From: Akkermansia muciniphila
GTDB lineage: Bacteria > Verrucomicrobiota > Verrucomicrobiia > Verrucomicrobiales > Akkermansiaceae
DNA: 49,005 bases
Assembly (NCBI GenBank): GCA_947624785.1
Contig: CANQLV010000017.1
Coordinates: forward strand, 1 to 49,005
Reading direction: 5' to 3'
The notes under the pieces are model-generated. The model saw nothing but the letters and a program-made list of their open reading frames with translations. It made no database searches and had not been told where the DNA came from. Positions 33,896 through 41,657 of this stretch are shown in pieces. Position 1 is the first letter of the stretch. Each line of letters starts with the position of its first letter. The translations under genes and the position numbers were made by a program.

Positions 33896-34498
33896 TCACA
33901 AATAACGGACTTCTTCTGCAGACAATAAAGGCCGGCGGTCAAAAATGAACAACGTATATCCATTCTTTAAAATTAAGGAACTAATCCGATATCCGTCATA
34001 CGCCGCTTCCTCTTTTTCTTTCCAATCGGTGATTTCCCACCACGCCTCTATGTCATCCGGATAAATCATGGGATAATTCAACGACTGGTAGACGGAATTG
34101 ATTCTTTTGAGGATACGTCTGATCTGTTCTTTGGAGTTTTGATCTCCTTGTGGATTTGCTTTTAACTGAATACCTCTTCTTGGAGGCATGATGCGGATAG
34201 TGGAATGAGCAAAAACTCCTCTCACTTTCTCCTGAACTTCGGGATGTTTGCTCCGTATGGAATATCCGAGGCGTCTTGAACGGATGTTATGTTCTTCAAG
34301 AGATGTCAGTTCCCTATCAATCCAAATTTGGGAGGACATGGGAAAACGGTGGAGCTCCGGATGGTTGTTTAACGTTGTTTCCTTCTCGGAAACGTACTTG
34401 AAGCGTTTTTCCAAATTAGCTGGCAAATCCTCATTGCGTTCATGGAATGTAATTATAAAAATGCTTATAGCCAAAAGCGGTGCGAATATTATTTGCAT
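33896..34498 (-). CDS. Hypothetical protein in an AT-rich island
   Basis: A 200-residue protein with one hydrophobic N-terminal segment (about 2-18), which could be a signal or anchor, and a charged, mostly helical body rich in Arg, Glu and Ile. I recognise no family. Its base composition is clearly richer in A and T than its neighbours, and its codons use many A/T third positions, unlike the rest of the window. This suggests recent transfer or a fast-evolving orphan. Neighbouring non-coding DNA on the left (33650-33895) shares the composition. Confidence 0.55.
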   Translation of the reverse strand: MQIIFAPLLAISIFIITFHERNEDLPANLEKRFKYVSEKETTLNNHPELHRFPMSSQIWIDRELTSLEEHNIRSRRLGYSIRSKHPEVQEKVRGVFAHSTIRIMPPRRGIQLKANPQGDQNSKEQIRRILKRINSVYQSLNYPMIYPDDIEAWWEITDWKEKEEAAYDGYRISSLILKNGYTLFIFDRRPLLSAEEVRYL

Positions 34499-34584
34499 TT
34501 TTTATTATTTCCCCATGATGATAGGATTTTCCTTCTTTGTCGCGCTCTTCTGAATCCGGACTGGTCTGGCGCGCATGGACGATG

Positions 34585-35088
34585 TTAAAAAAGGAAGTAG
34601 CAGGAGCAGAACCAGGCGATGATGAGCAGGCCGCAGGTAAATTCCAGCAGCAGCCCGGTGAGCATTCCCAGCGCCGCGCCGGAGCCGGCCTTGAAGGCGG
34701 CCAGAATGTCTTTTCCGGCAAAGATGAGTTCCGCCAGCAGCGCCCCCAGAAACGGCATGAACAGAAGGCCCACGATGGGGGTGAAAAGGATGCCGCCCAC
34801 CACGGCGCCGATGATGGCTCCCCAGATGCCAGCGGCGGTGCTGCCGAATTTTTTGGCTCCCATGCCTCCGGAAAGCTTGTCAATAACCAGGCCGCCCGCA
34901 ACCATCAGAGCCAGGACGGCCCATTCCCACCACGCGAGGTGCCTGGCTCCCATCACTCCCTGCCAGATGCACCCGGCCGCAATGATGATGATGCCGGGGA
35001 GCATGGGAATAAGCGTGCCGATCAGCCCCATGCCGAACAGCAGCAGGGTGACGCACCAGACGAGGGTTTCCGAAAGGACGGGTGGCAT
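34585..35088 (-). CDS. DUF456 membrane protein
   Basis: A 167-residue Gly-rich membrane protein. The start (LLLFGMGLIGTLIPMLPGIIIIAAG), a middle GAKKFGSTAAGIWGAIIGAVVGG and a LFMPFLGALLAELI block are typical of DUF456, whose function is unknown. About four to five helices are seen. The ATG at 35086-35088 follows GGGAGG closely; a TTG at 35124 is less likely. It is divergent from the beta-lactamase gene. Confidence 0.8.
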   Translation of the reverse strand: MPPVLSETLVWCVTLLLFGMGLIGTLIPMLPGIIIIAAGCIWQGVMGARHLAWWEWAVLALMVAGGLVIDKLSGGMGAKKFGSTAAGIWGAIIGAVVGGILFTPIVGLLFMPFLGALLAELIFAGKDILAAFKAGSGAALGMLTGLLLEFTCGLLIIAWFCSCYFLF

Positions 35089-35216
35089 GCCTCCCTTCTT
35101 ATCAGGAAGGGGAGCGGGAAGCAAGGATTCTGCCCGGCTTGCGGATGACGGAAAAAGGGGGGGGAATGCATGGATTGCTGTTGCGGTTTTTGCGGGCGTG
35201 GTATGGAATGGCGCCC

Positions 35217-36137
35217 ATGACTTTTACCGGTTCTTTTCTGCGTGGCTGCATGGTGTGCTACTGCGCTCTTTCTCTGGGTGTTATGCCCGCGCTGGCTGCG
35301 TCTCCCGCGGCTGATTTCGCCGCCGTGCAGAAGCTGGCGCATTCCCTGAAAGCCCGTGTGGGCATGGCCGCAGTAATGCTGGACACGGGGGAGGCCGTGG
35401 CGGTGGGTGATGAAACTGCCTATCCCATGCAGAGCGTCTTCAAATTCGTGCTGGCCCTGTCCGTGCTCAAGCGGGTGGACCAGGGAACCCTGAATCTGGA
35501 GCAGATCATTCATATACGCCCGGAGCAGTTGGTAAAGGACACGTGGAGTCCCCTGCGGGAGCGCTTTCCGCAGGGCGGTGATTTTTCTTTAAAGGAACTG
35601 CTGCGCGTGACTGTTCAGGAGAGCGACAACAACGCCTGCGACCTCCTGTTTGCCCTCATCGGCGGGACGGAGACCGTGCAGAAGGATTTGAAGGAATGGG
35701 GCATCGGCGGCATCAACGTCCGGTTTACGGAAGACGAGATGCTGCGGAATCATGACTTGCAGTATGTCAATTCAAGCCGTCCGTCAGCCATGAATGCCCT
35801 GCTGCGCGCGTTTGACGAGGGTAAAATCCTGAACAAGGACACGCAGCGCTTTCTCTGGGACATGATGGCCGGCTGCTCCACGGGAGCCACGCGCCTGAAA
35901 GGGAAGCTGCCGCAGGATTATGTGGTGGCGCACAAGACCGGGTCGGGCTTCACCACTCCGGAAGGTGTGATCACCGCCGTCAATGACGTCGGCATCATCG
36001 TTCTCCCCAATGGCCGGAAAATGGCGGTCTCCGTGTTCGTCATGGATTCAAGGGATTCCGCCCCTGCCTGCGAGAAGGTGATCGCCTCCATGGCCCGCTG
36101 GCTGTGCACGGAATGGCAGCCTGCCGCCGCCAAGTAG
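35217..36137 (+). CDS. Class A beta-lactamase (subclass A2-like)
   Basis: A 306-residue exported serine hydrolase. After a signal peptide (MTFTGSFLRGCMVCYCALSLG) the class A motifs occur in order: SVFK with the nucleophile Ser73 and Lys76, SDN (136-138), a Glu in the omega-loop region (FTEDEM, about 172) and HKTGSG with KTG (240-242). The PMQSVFKF wording resembles the PER/CfxA/CepA branch found in Bacteroidota. It should hydrolyse beta-lactams, though the range cannot be read from sequence. Several in-frame ATGs (35166, 35208, 35217) are possible; 35217 gives the most usual signal peptide and length. Confidence 0.88.
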   Translation: MTFTGSFLRGCMVCYCALSLGVMPALAASPAADFAAVQKLAHSLKARVGMAAVMLDTGEAVAVGDETAYPMQSVFKFVLALSVLKRVDQGTLNLEQIIHIRPEQLVKDTWSPLRERFPQGGDFSLKELLRVTVQESDNNACDLLFALIGGTETVQKDLKEWGIGGINVRFTEDEMLRNHDLQYVNSSRPSAMNALLRAFDEGKILNKDTQRFLWDMMAGCSTGATRLKGKLPQDYVVAHKTGSGFTTPEGVITAVNDVGIIVLPNGRKMAVSVFVMDSRDSAPACEKVIASMARWLCTEWQPAAAK

Positions 36138-36211
36138 CGGACGGCCTTCCCCGGAACATGTTTTAAGCTTGGAAAGGGGGCCGCTATCAGGCAAGGTGTG
36201 CCGCGTTATTC

Positions 36212-37837
36212 ATGAAGAACCTATTGAGCCGGTACATCAGCCTGAGCCTGGCGCTGCGGTATTTGAACCCGCTGCGGACTTTCTTTTCCATCATCACCCT
36301 GATCTGCCTGCTGGGCGTATCGCTGGGGGTGATGGTGCTCATCGTCGTGCTGTCCGTCATGGGCGGTCTCCAGAAGGAAATCCAGGGGAATCTGTTTGCT
36401 CACTCCCCGCATGTCCAGGTATGCTACCGGAATGACTTCGGCGTGAGGGAGGTGATTCCGGACTGGATGGACCTGAGTGAAAAGCTTCGGCATGTTCCCG
36501 GCGTTCAGTCTACCTACGCCCTGATTGAGGACTACGCGCTGGTGGACGTGCAGGGACGGCAGAGGCCCTGCTTTTTCCGGGCCATTGATACGGAAAACGC
36601 CTCCCAGCTGGAAGATTTGAAGCACCTGGTGGTGGCCGGCAATGCGGAACTGGACATGGGTGAAAAGGCCGTGGTTTCCTCCATTGTGGCGGAAAACATG
36701 GGGCTGAACGTGGGGGATGTGGTCCGGGTGTACACCACCCGCAATTTTCAGGAAATTTCCCACGCCTACCAGCAGACGGAACTGCCGGTGCTGGCGGAAA
36801 AGAACGCCCGGGAGCTCAATGATTTGAGGGAGTGGGGCAAATCCCTGAAAAGGGAGGGAGAGCGTGAAGTGGCCGGCAAGGCCTCCGTGGACAAGGTATT
36901 CACCCTGCTCAACGGGCTGCTGTCCGTCCCCCGCAGGGATGCGGAGCGCTCCAGCCTGATGGATTTGCTCGCCGTGCTGAATGACGGGGAAGCCGTGGAC
37001 AACGGTACTGTGGCCTTCCCGGAAGGCACGCGGAAGGAATGGGAAACCATTCTGGGCGGCTTCAAGGCGGGGCACAGGAATGAAGCGGACATGGAATGCT
37101 TCCGCAAGATCAAGGAGCTGGTCATGCCGAAGGATCTGGAAGTGATCGGCATTTACCGGGCCTCCCAGCATACGCCCAGTCCGGACCTGTTCATTCCTCT
37201 GGTCATCGGCCAGGAACTGCTGGGTTATGAGGATGACGTGGTGCAGGCCGTGGCCCTGCGCGTGAATGATCCCTACCATGTGGAAACCATGCTGGCCCCC
37301 GTGATGCAGGCGCTGGAAAAGGAAAAGCCCTCTTCCGCGTGGACGCTGGAAACCTGGCATGACCGCTTTAACGCGTGGTTTGAACTGATGCAGAAGGAGC
37401 GCATGATGATGAGCTTTGTGCTGTCCTTCATCTCCCTGATTTCCGCCTTCTGCATCATGGCGGTGATGTTCACCGTCTCCATCCAGCGGAAGAGGGAGAT
37501 TGCCGTAATGAAGGCACTGGGCGCCACGCCGTTCCAGGTGGTGCGCGTCTTCCTGTGGCAGGGGGTCATCATCGGCTTTGTGGGGGCGCTCCTGGGCGTG
37601 GGCCTGGGACTGCTGGTGCTGGAATACCGCATGCAGATTCAGGGCTTTCTGGCGGGAATAGGCTTTGACCCGTTCCCCGTGGCCTTCCATGGAACAGCGA
37701 ACATTCCGGTGGTGATTGACTGGGCGGAGCTGGCGTGGCAGGCGGTGAAAGCCTTTGTCATGGTTGTGGTGGCCTCCATCATTCCGGCCCTGGTCACGGC
37801 GCGCCAGGACCCGGCCCGCTCCCTGCGCAGCATGTAA
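36212..37837 (+). CDS. LolC/LolE-like ABC transporter permease (FtsX/MacB fold)
   Basis: A 541-residue inner-membrane protein of the type that extracts lipoproteins for transport to the outer membrane. It has the family layout: an N-terminal helix after ALRYLNPLRTFFSIITL, a large periplasmic domain (about 60-400), and three C-terminal helices with the IQRKREIAVMKALGATPFQVVRVFLWQG coupling region. Usual LolC/E length is about 400-415; the extra roughly 130 residues lie in the periplasmic domain (about 190-290, charged and helical). No ATPase (lolD) is adjacent, so the partner must be encoded elsewhere. Confidence 0.8.
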   Translation: MKNLLSRYISLSLALRYLNPLRTFFSIITLICLLGVSLGVMVLIVVLSVMGGLQKEIQGNLFAHSPHVQVCYRNDFGVREVIPDWMDLSEKLRHVPGVQSTYALIEDYALVDVQGRQRPCFFRAIDTENASQLEDLKHLVVAGNAELDMGEKAVVSSIVAENMGLNVGDVVRVYTTRNFQEISHAYQQTELPVLAEKNARELNDLREWGKSLKREGEREVAGKASVDKVFTLLNGLLSVPRRDAERSSLMDLLAVLNDGEAVDNGTVAFPEGTRKEWETILGGFKAGHRNEADMECFRKIKELVMPKDLEVIGIYRASQHTPSPDLFIPLVIGQELLGYEDDVVQAVALRVNDPYHVETMLAPVMQALEKEKPSSAWTLETWHDRFNAWFELMQKERMMMSFVLSFISLISAFCIMAVMFTVSIQRKREIAVMKALGATPFQVVRVFLWQGVIIGFVGALLGVGLGLLVLEYRMQIQGFLAGIGFDPFPVAFHGTANIPVVIDWAELAWQAVKAFVMVVVASIIPALVTARQDPARSLRSM

Positions 37838-37850
37838 CAGGAAACCGCCC

Positions 37851-38717
37851 ATGGATATTTACTGGATTCAGGATCATGAGAAGAAGGGCCCCCTGCCGGA
37901 GGTGGAAGTAATCTCCATGCTGGAGGCGGGCCTCATTCCGGAAACCGCCCGGGCGTGGCACGCCGGATGCGCGGAATGGGTGCGCATCCATGACCTGCCG
38001 GCGCTGAAGGAAATGTTCGCCGTCCGCAAGGAAGAGGAGGAACGGAGGAATGTGGAGGAAGAGGTGCTGGAGGATGAAGCGGCGGAAGACGCCGCGCCTG
38101 GTTCCACGGAGGCGGGTTCCCCGCCGGAAGAAGAGGAAGGGTCGGTGGAGGAAGGCACTCCTCTGGTGGTTCCCTATCCCTACGTCCGTTTCCTGGGAAG
38201 AATGGCGGACGTGATGATATACATGACGCTGTATCTGGCCGTGTTCAGGATATTCGGCCTGCCCTTCAGTCCCGATTTTCTTCCCGGCTCCTATGAAGCC
38301 CTCCTTTACCTCTGCCTGCCGATGGTGCTCATTGAAACCGCCTTTCTGGGAACGCTGGGCACCACGCCGGGGAAAGCCATGCTGGGCGTCTCCGTCAGGG
38401 ACTACCGGGGGAAGCGCCTCTCCTTCTCCACGGCGTTCCGGCGCTCCCTGTTCGTCATGGTGCTGGGACTGGGCTGCTTTGCCCCCTCCCTGATGCTGCT
38501 GGCCCTGTTCTTTTCCTGGTGGTGGGTGCGCCGCTTCGGCTTCACCCCCTGGGACAGGAAGCTGGGCACCACGGACGTGCTGAATGACTCCCTCACCCTC
38601 CGCAAGGTGGTGATGACGCTGGTGCTTGTCATCCTGTGCCTCCAGGTCATGTATGTGCTGCTGGTTCCCTGGCTGCCGGAGATGGAGGCGTACATGGGCG
38701 CCTCCGGGCAAATGTGA
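37851..38717 (+). CDS. GYF_2-RDD membrane protein
   Basis: A 288-residue protein. Residues 1-55 match the GYF_2 (DUF4339) pattern: IYWIQDHEKKGPLPEVEVISMLEAGLI in segments, then W and a final aromatic motif (CAEWVRIHDLPAL). A strongly acidic linker follows (about 60-105), then an RDD domain with the opening RFLGRMADVMIY and TLGTTPGKAMLGVSV. RDD proteins are proposed ion or proton antiporters or membrane anchors. It starts 13 bp after the permease stop and is probably co-transcribed. Confidence 0.82.
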   Translation: MDIYWIQDHEKKGPLPEVEVISMLEAGLIPETARAWHAGCAEWVRIHDLPALKEMFAVRKEEEERRNVEEEVLEDEAAEDAAPGSTEAGSPPEEEEGSVEEGTPLVVPYPYVRFLGRMADVMIYMTLYLAVFRIFGLPFSPDFLPGSYEALLYLCLPMVLIETAFLGTLGTTPGKAMLGVSVRDYRGKRLSFSTAFRRSLFVMVLGLGCFAPSLMLLALFFSWWWVRRFGFTPWDRKLGTTDVLNDSLTLRKVVMTLVLVILCLQVMYVLLVPWLPEMEAYMGASGQM

Positions 38718-38784
38718 CAAAAAGACCGGCCGCGCGGGATTTAGCCTTTTAATCACCTGAATTTGTTTCATACTTGTTCCAGCC

Positions 38785-39564
38785 ATGCCAGAAATACACC
38801 CAACGGCAGTAGTGCATCCTGCTGCGGAGATCGCGGATGATGTTAAAATCGGTCCCTTTTGCGTTGTCGGAGAACATGTAAAGCTGGGCCCGGGCTGCGT
38901 GCTGCACAGCCATGTGGTCATTGAAGGACCTTCCTCCTTCGGAAGCGGCAACGAATTTTTCCCGTTTTCCGTCCTCGGCCTGAAAAGCCAGGATTTGAAA
39001 TACCAGGGGGAACCGACCTATCTGGAAGTGGGGGATAACAACGTCTTCCGTGAAAACGCCACCATCAACCGGGCAACGGACATCGGCGGAACGACGCGCA
39101 TAGGGAACAACAACCTCTTCCTGGTGTCCTGCCACGCCGGGCACGACTGCCAGATCGGCAATCATGTGATTTTCTCCGGCTTCGCCACCGCCGCGGGCCA
39201 CGTCACGGTGGGGGATTACGCCATTCTGGCGGGATGCTGCGCCGTGCACCAGTTTGTCAGCATCGGGGAGCACTCCATGGTGGGCGCGATGGCCCGCGTG
39301 AGCCAGGACGTACTGCCGTACACCATTGTGGAAGGCCATCCGGCCGTGACGCGCTCCGTCAACTCCATCGGCATGCAGAGGCGCGGATTCTCCGAGGAAG
39401 ACCTGCGGGCCGTCCGGATGTGCTACAAAAAGCTTTTCGTCAACAAAAAGCTGACCGTTCATGAAGCGCTGGAAGAGCTCCGGAACTCGGACTACGCGGA
39501 AAATGCCTGCCTGAAAAGAATCGTCAAATTCGTGGAAACTTCCGAACGGGGCTTCTGCCACTGA
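38785..39564 (+). CDS. lpxA: UDP-N-acetylglucosamine acyltransferase
   Basis: A 259-residue cytoplasmic enzyme that adds a 3-hydroxyacyl chain to UDP-GlcNAc, the first step of lipid A synthesis. The N-terminal two thirds consist of left-handed beta-helix hexapeptide repeats from IHPTAVVHPAAEIADDVKIGP onward in segments; the catalytic His lies in SCHAGHDCQIG, followed by GHVTVGDYAILAGCCAVHQFVSIG in segments. The C-terminal helices include SVNSIGMQRRGFS. It shows that the organism makes LPS. Other lpx genes are not nearby. The stop is 4 bp before the phosphatase gene. Confidence 0.95.
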   Translation: MPEIHPTAVVHPAAEIADDVKIGPFCVVGEHVKLGPGCVLHSHVVIEGPSSFGSGNEFFPFSVLGLKSQDLKYQGEPTYLEVGDNNVFRENATINRATDIGGTTRIGNNNLFLVSCHAGHDCQIGNHVIFSGFATAAGHVTVGDYAILAGCCAVHQFVSIGEHSMVGAMARVSQDVLPYTIVEGHPAVTRSVNSIGMQRRGFSEEDLRAVRMCYKKLFVNKKLTVHEALEELRNSDYAENACLKRIVKFVETSERGFCH

Positions 39565-39568
39565 TTCC

Positions 39569-40273
39569 ATGAAAACAGGTTTTGTCTTTGACCTGGACGG
39601 AACGCTGGTGGACTCCATTCCCGGCATCGCCCGCGGCCTGAACCTGGCCTTGAAATCCCTGGGGTATCCGGAGCATTCCGTAGACGCCATCCGGGGAATG
39701 GTGGGCAGGGGCGCGCGGGAGCTCTGCGTGGCTTCCCTGAAAGGCTGTTTCAACGGAGAAGTGCCGGAGGAAGCCTTTGAAGCGGTGCACCGGGGATTCA
39801 TGAGGGAATACGCCCATACCTGGCAGGACGGCACGGCGCCGTACCCCGGCATCCGTGAAATGCTGCTGGAACTGGCCGCGGAAGGCCACCCCCTGGGCGT
39901 CCTGTCCAACAAGCCGCATGTGGTCACGGGACCGCTGGTGCGCCATATCCTGCCCGAGGTGCCCTTCCGGGAGGTAATGGGCTTTTCCGAACGCTTCCCG
40001 CGCAAGCCGGAGCCTGATTCCCTGCTGTCCATCATTCGTTCCTGGGGCATGGAGCCGGACCAGGTATGCATGGTGGGGGATTCCGCCCACGACGGCAACA
40101 CGGCCGTGAACGCCGGAACGCGGCTTGTTCTGGTGGGATGGGGCTACAGTTCCCGCGCCGCGCTGGACGCCTTCCGTGTGCCGGTGTGCGCCACTGTGGC
40201 GGAACTGTCCGCCCGTCTGCGGGATGAAGACAGCCTGCCGTTTCCCGCATCCGCCCACAGGACGGTGTCTTGA
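39569..40273 (+). CDS. HAD-family phosphatase, phosphoglycolate-phosphatase-like
   Basis: A 234-residue haloacid-dehalogenase hydrolase. Motif I is DLDGTLVDS (8-16) with nucleophile Asp8, motif II the Ser of VLSNKP, motif III the Lys of RKPEPDS and motif IV GDSAHD. The helical cap after motif I is of the Gph/PGP type (C1). Phosphoglycolate is the likely but unproven substrate; such enzymes also act on pyrophosphate or sugar phosphates. Placed 4 bp after lpxA, so co-transcribed. Confidence 0.88.
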   Translation: MKTGFVFDLDGTLVDSIPGIARGLNLALKSLGYPEHSVDAIRGMVGRGARELCVASLKGCFNGEVPEEAFEAVHRGFMREYAHTWQDGTAPYPGIREMLLELAAEGHPLGVLSNKPHVVTGPLVRHILPEVPFREVMGFSERFPRKPEPDSLLSIIRSWGMEPDQVCMVGDSAHDGNTAVNAGTRLVLVGWGYSSRAALDAFRVPVCATVAELSARLRDEDSLPFPASAHRTVS

Positions 40274-40280
40274 ACGCCAG

Positions 40281-40297
40281 TGCATCCTGAGGATGCA
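40281..40297. terminator. Small hairpin between convergent genes
   Basis: TGCATCC (40281-40287) and GGATGCA (40291-40297) form a 7-bp stem with a 3-base loop, 8 bp after the phosphatase stop and upstream of the convergent rmuC end. No T-tract follows, so terminator activity is uncertain. Confidence 0.35.
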
Positions 40298-40381
40298 AGG
40301 AAATTCAGTGGACGCAAGGGCTGGCGGCAATCCCGGTCCGGAACCGGACAGGAGCATGACCGCCGTGTTGTTGCTGCGCGT

Positions 40382-41635
40382 TTAGGACGGAATATCCGGA
40401 ATGTCCGCGGATTTGGCCTGCACGGTGATGTCTTCCAGGGAGCCGGGCAGGTCCTTGGTGGAAGTGACGCCCAGATTCTTCAACTTCTGCGCCCGGGGAA
40501 TGAACCGGTGCTCAAAGGAGGAAACGGTCTTGTTGTACTGGGTCACCGCCTGGTTCAGGCTCTTGCCCAGGGAGGAAAAATGGCCGGTGAGGATGGAGCA
40601 GGTATTGAACAGGTCCGCTCCCGCTTCCGAGATTTTCTTGGCATTGTCCGCCAATTGCTCCTGTTTCCAGCCGTAGGCGACGGCTTTCAGCAGGGCGATC
40701 AGGGTGGACGGCGTGGAAAGGATCACCTTGTTCTCCGCGCCGAATTCAATCAGGGAGGGGTCCGCTTCCAGGGCCGCCTGGAAAAAGGCTTCTCCCGGCA
40801 GGAACATGATGACGAATTCGGGACACGGGGAAAACTGGGCAAAGTAATTCTTGGCGCTCAACTGCTGCAAATGCCTCTTTACGTCCGCGGCGTGGCGGCT
40901 CATCCACTGGCTGCGCTCCTCCAGCCTGTCCGTTTGCCCGGCATTCAGGTAGGAGGACATGGGGGCCTTCGCGTCAATGATGATGGAACGGCCTCCCGGC
41001 AGGTGGATGACCATGTCCGGACGCACCCGGTCCTCCTCCCTGGAACGGGTCTCCTGCGTCGTGAAATCACAGTATTCCACCATTCCCGCCAGCTCCACCA
41101 CGCGGCGCAATTGGAGTTCCCCCCACTGGCCGCGCGCGCTGTTGTGGTGCAGGGCCTGGGAAAGCCTGGCGGTCTCATTCTTCAGGGCTTCATTTCCGGA
41201 AAGGATGTAGCGGATTTGCGTTTTCAGGTCTGTATAGGCGCCCACGCGCTCCTTTTCCATCTCTCCCAGCCGCGACTGCACGAGTTTCAGGGACTCGCTC
41301 ACCGGCTTCAGCATGGACTCAATGGCCTGTTTGCGGGATTCCAGGTCATGGTTGGCCTGCTGGCGCTGGCTTTGCAGCCGCGTTTCCGCCAGGTTCAGGA
41401 ATTGCTTTTCCGAATTCCGGAGAACTTCCGCGCTGATGCCCGCGAAGGAATCCTTCAGCACCTCTTCCGCCCGGTGGAGCATCTGTGTTCTGTCCTCCGC
41501 CCGCTCCCGCCAGGAACGGGATTCTGCTTCAAGCCGGACGGAGCGGTCCCGGTAGCGCAGCAGCAGAATCAGCAGCGCCACGCAGGCGGCCAGCAGCAGA
41601 AGGGTAAGAAGCCAGGGAATCAGGGGAGAAATCAT
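40382..41635 (-). CDS. rmuC: DNA recombination protein RmuC
   Basis: A 417-residue protein with an N-terminal membrane anchor (about 6-26), a long coiled coil (about 30-150) and the RmuC nuclease-like domain with ARGQWGELQLRRVVELAGM, RPDMVIHLPGGRSIIIDAKAP, and FLPGEAFFQAAL blocks. RmuC limits DNA inversions and recombination at short repeats. The ATG at 41633-41635 gives the anchor; the frame continues open for another 670 bp upstream, but that part is antisense-like low-complexity sequence overlapping the PBP gene. It lies 22 bp after the PBP stop. Confidence 0.92.
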   Translation of the reverse strand: MISPLIPWLLTLLLLAACVALLILLLRYRDRSVRLEAESRSWRERAEDRTQMLHRAEEVLKDSFAGISAEVLRNSEKQFLNLAETRLQSQRQQANHDLESRKQAIESMLKPVSESLKLVQSRLGEMEKERVGAYTDLKTQIRYILSGNEALKNETARLSQALHHNSARGQWGELQLRRVVELAGMVEYCDFTTQETRSREEDRVRPDMVIHLPGGRSIIIDAKAPMSSYLNAGQTDRLEERSQWMSRHAADVKRHLQQLSAKNYFAQFSPCPEFVIMFLPGEAFFQAALEADPSLIEFGAENKVILSTPSTLIALLKAVAYGWKQEQLADNAKKISEAGADLFNTCSILTGHFSSLGKSLNQAVTQYNKTVSSFEHRFIPRAQKLKNLGVTSTKDLPGSLEDITVQAKSADIPDIPS

Positions 41636-41657
41636 AAGAAGAGGAGGAGTAGGGCAA

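Noticed and set aside
33728..33963. Short open frames on both strands in the AT-rich gap
   Set aside because: No ribosome-binding site, no recognisable composition; more likely non-coding.
36221..37852. Minus-strand open frame of 543 codons opposite the LolC/E-like permease
   Set aside because: His/Gln-rich antisense translation; the plus-strand gene has clear domain structure.
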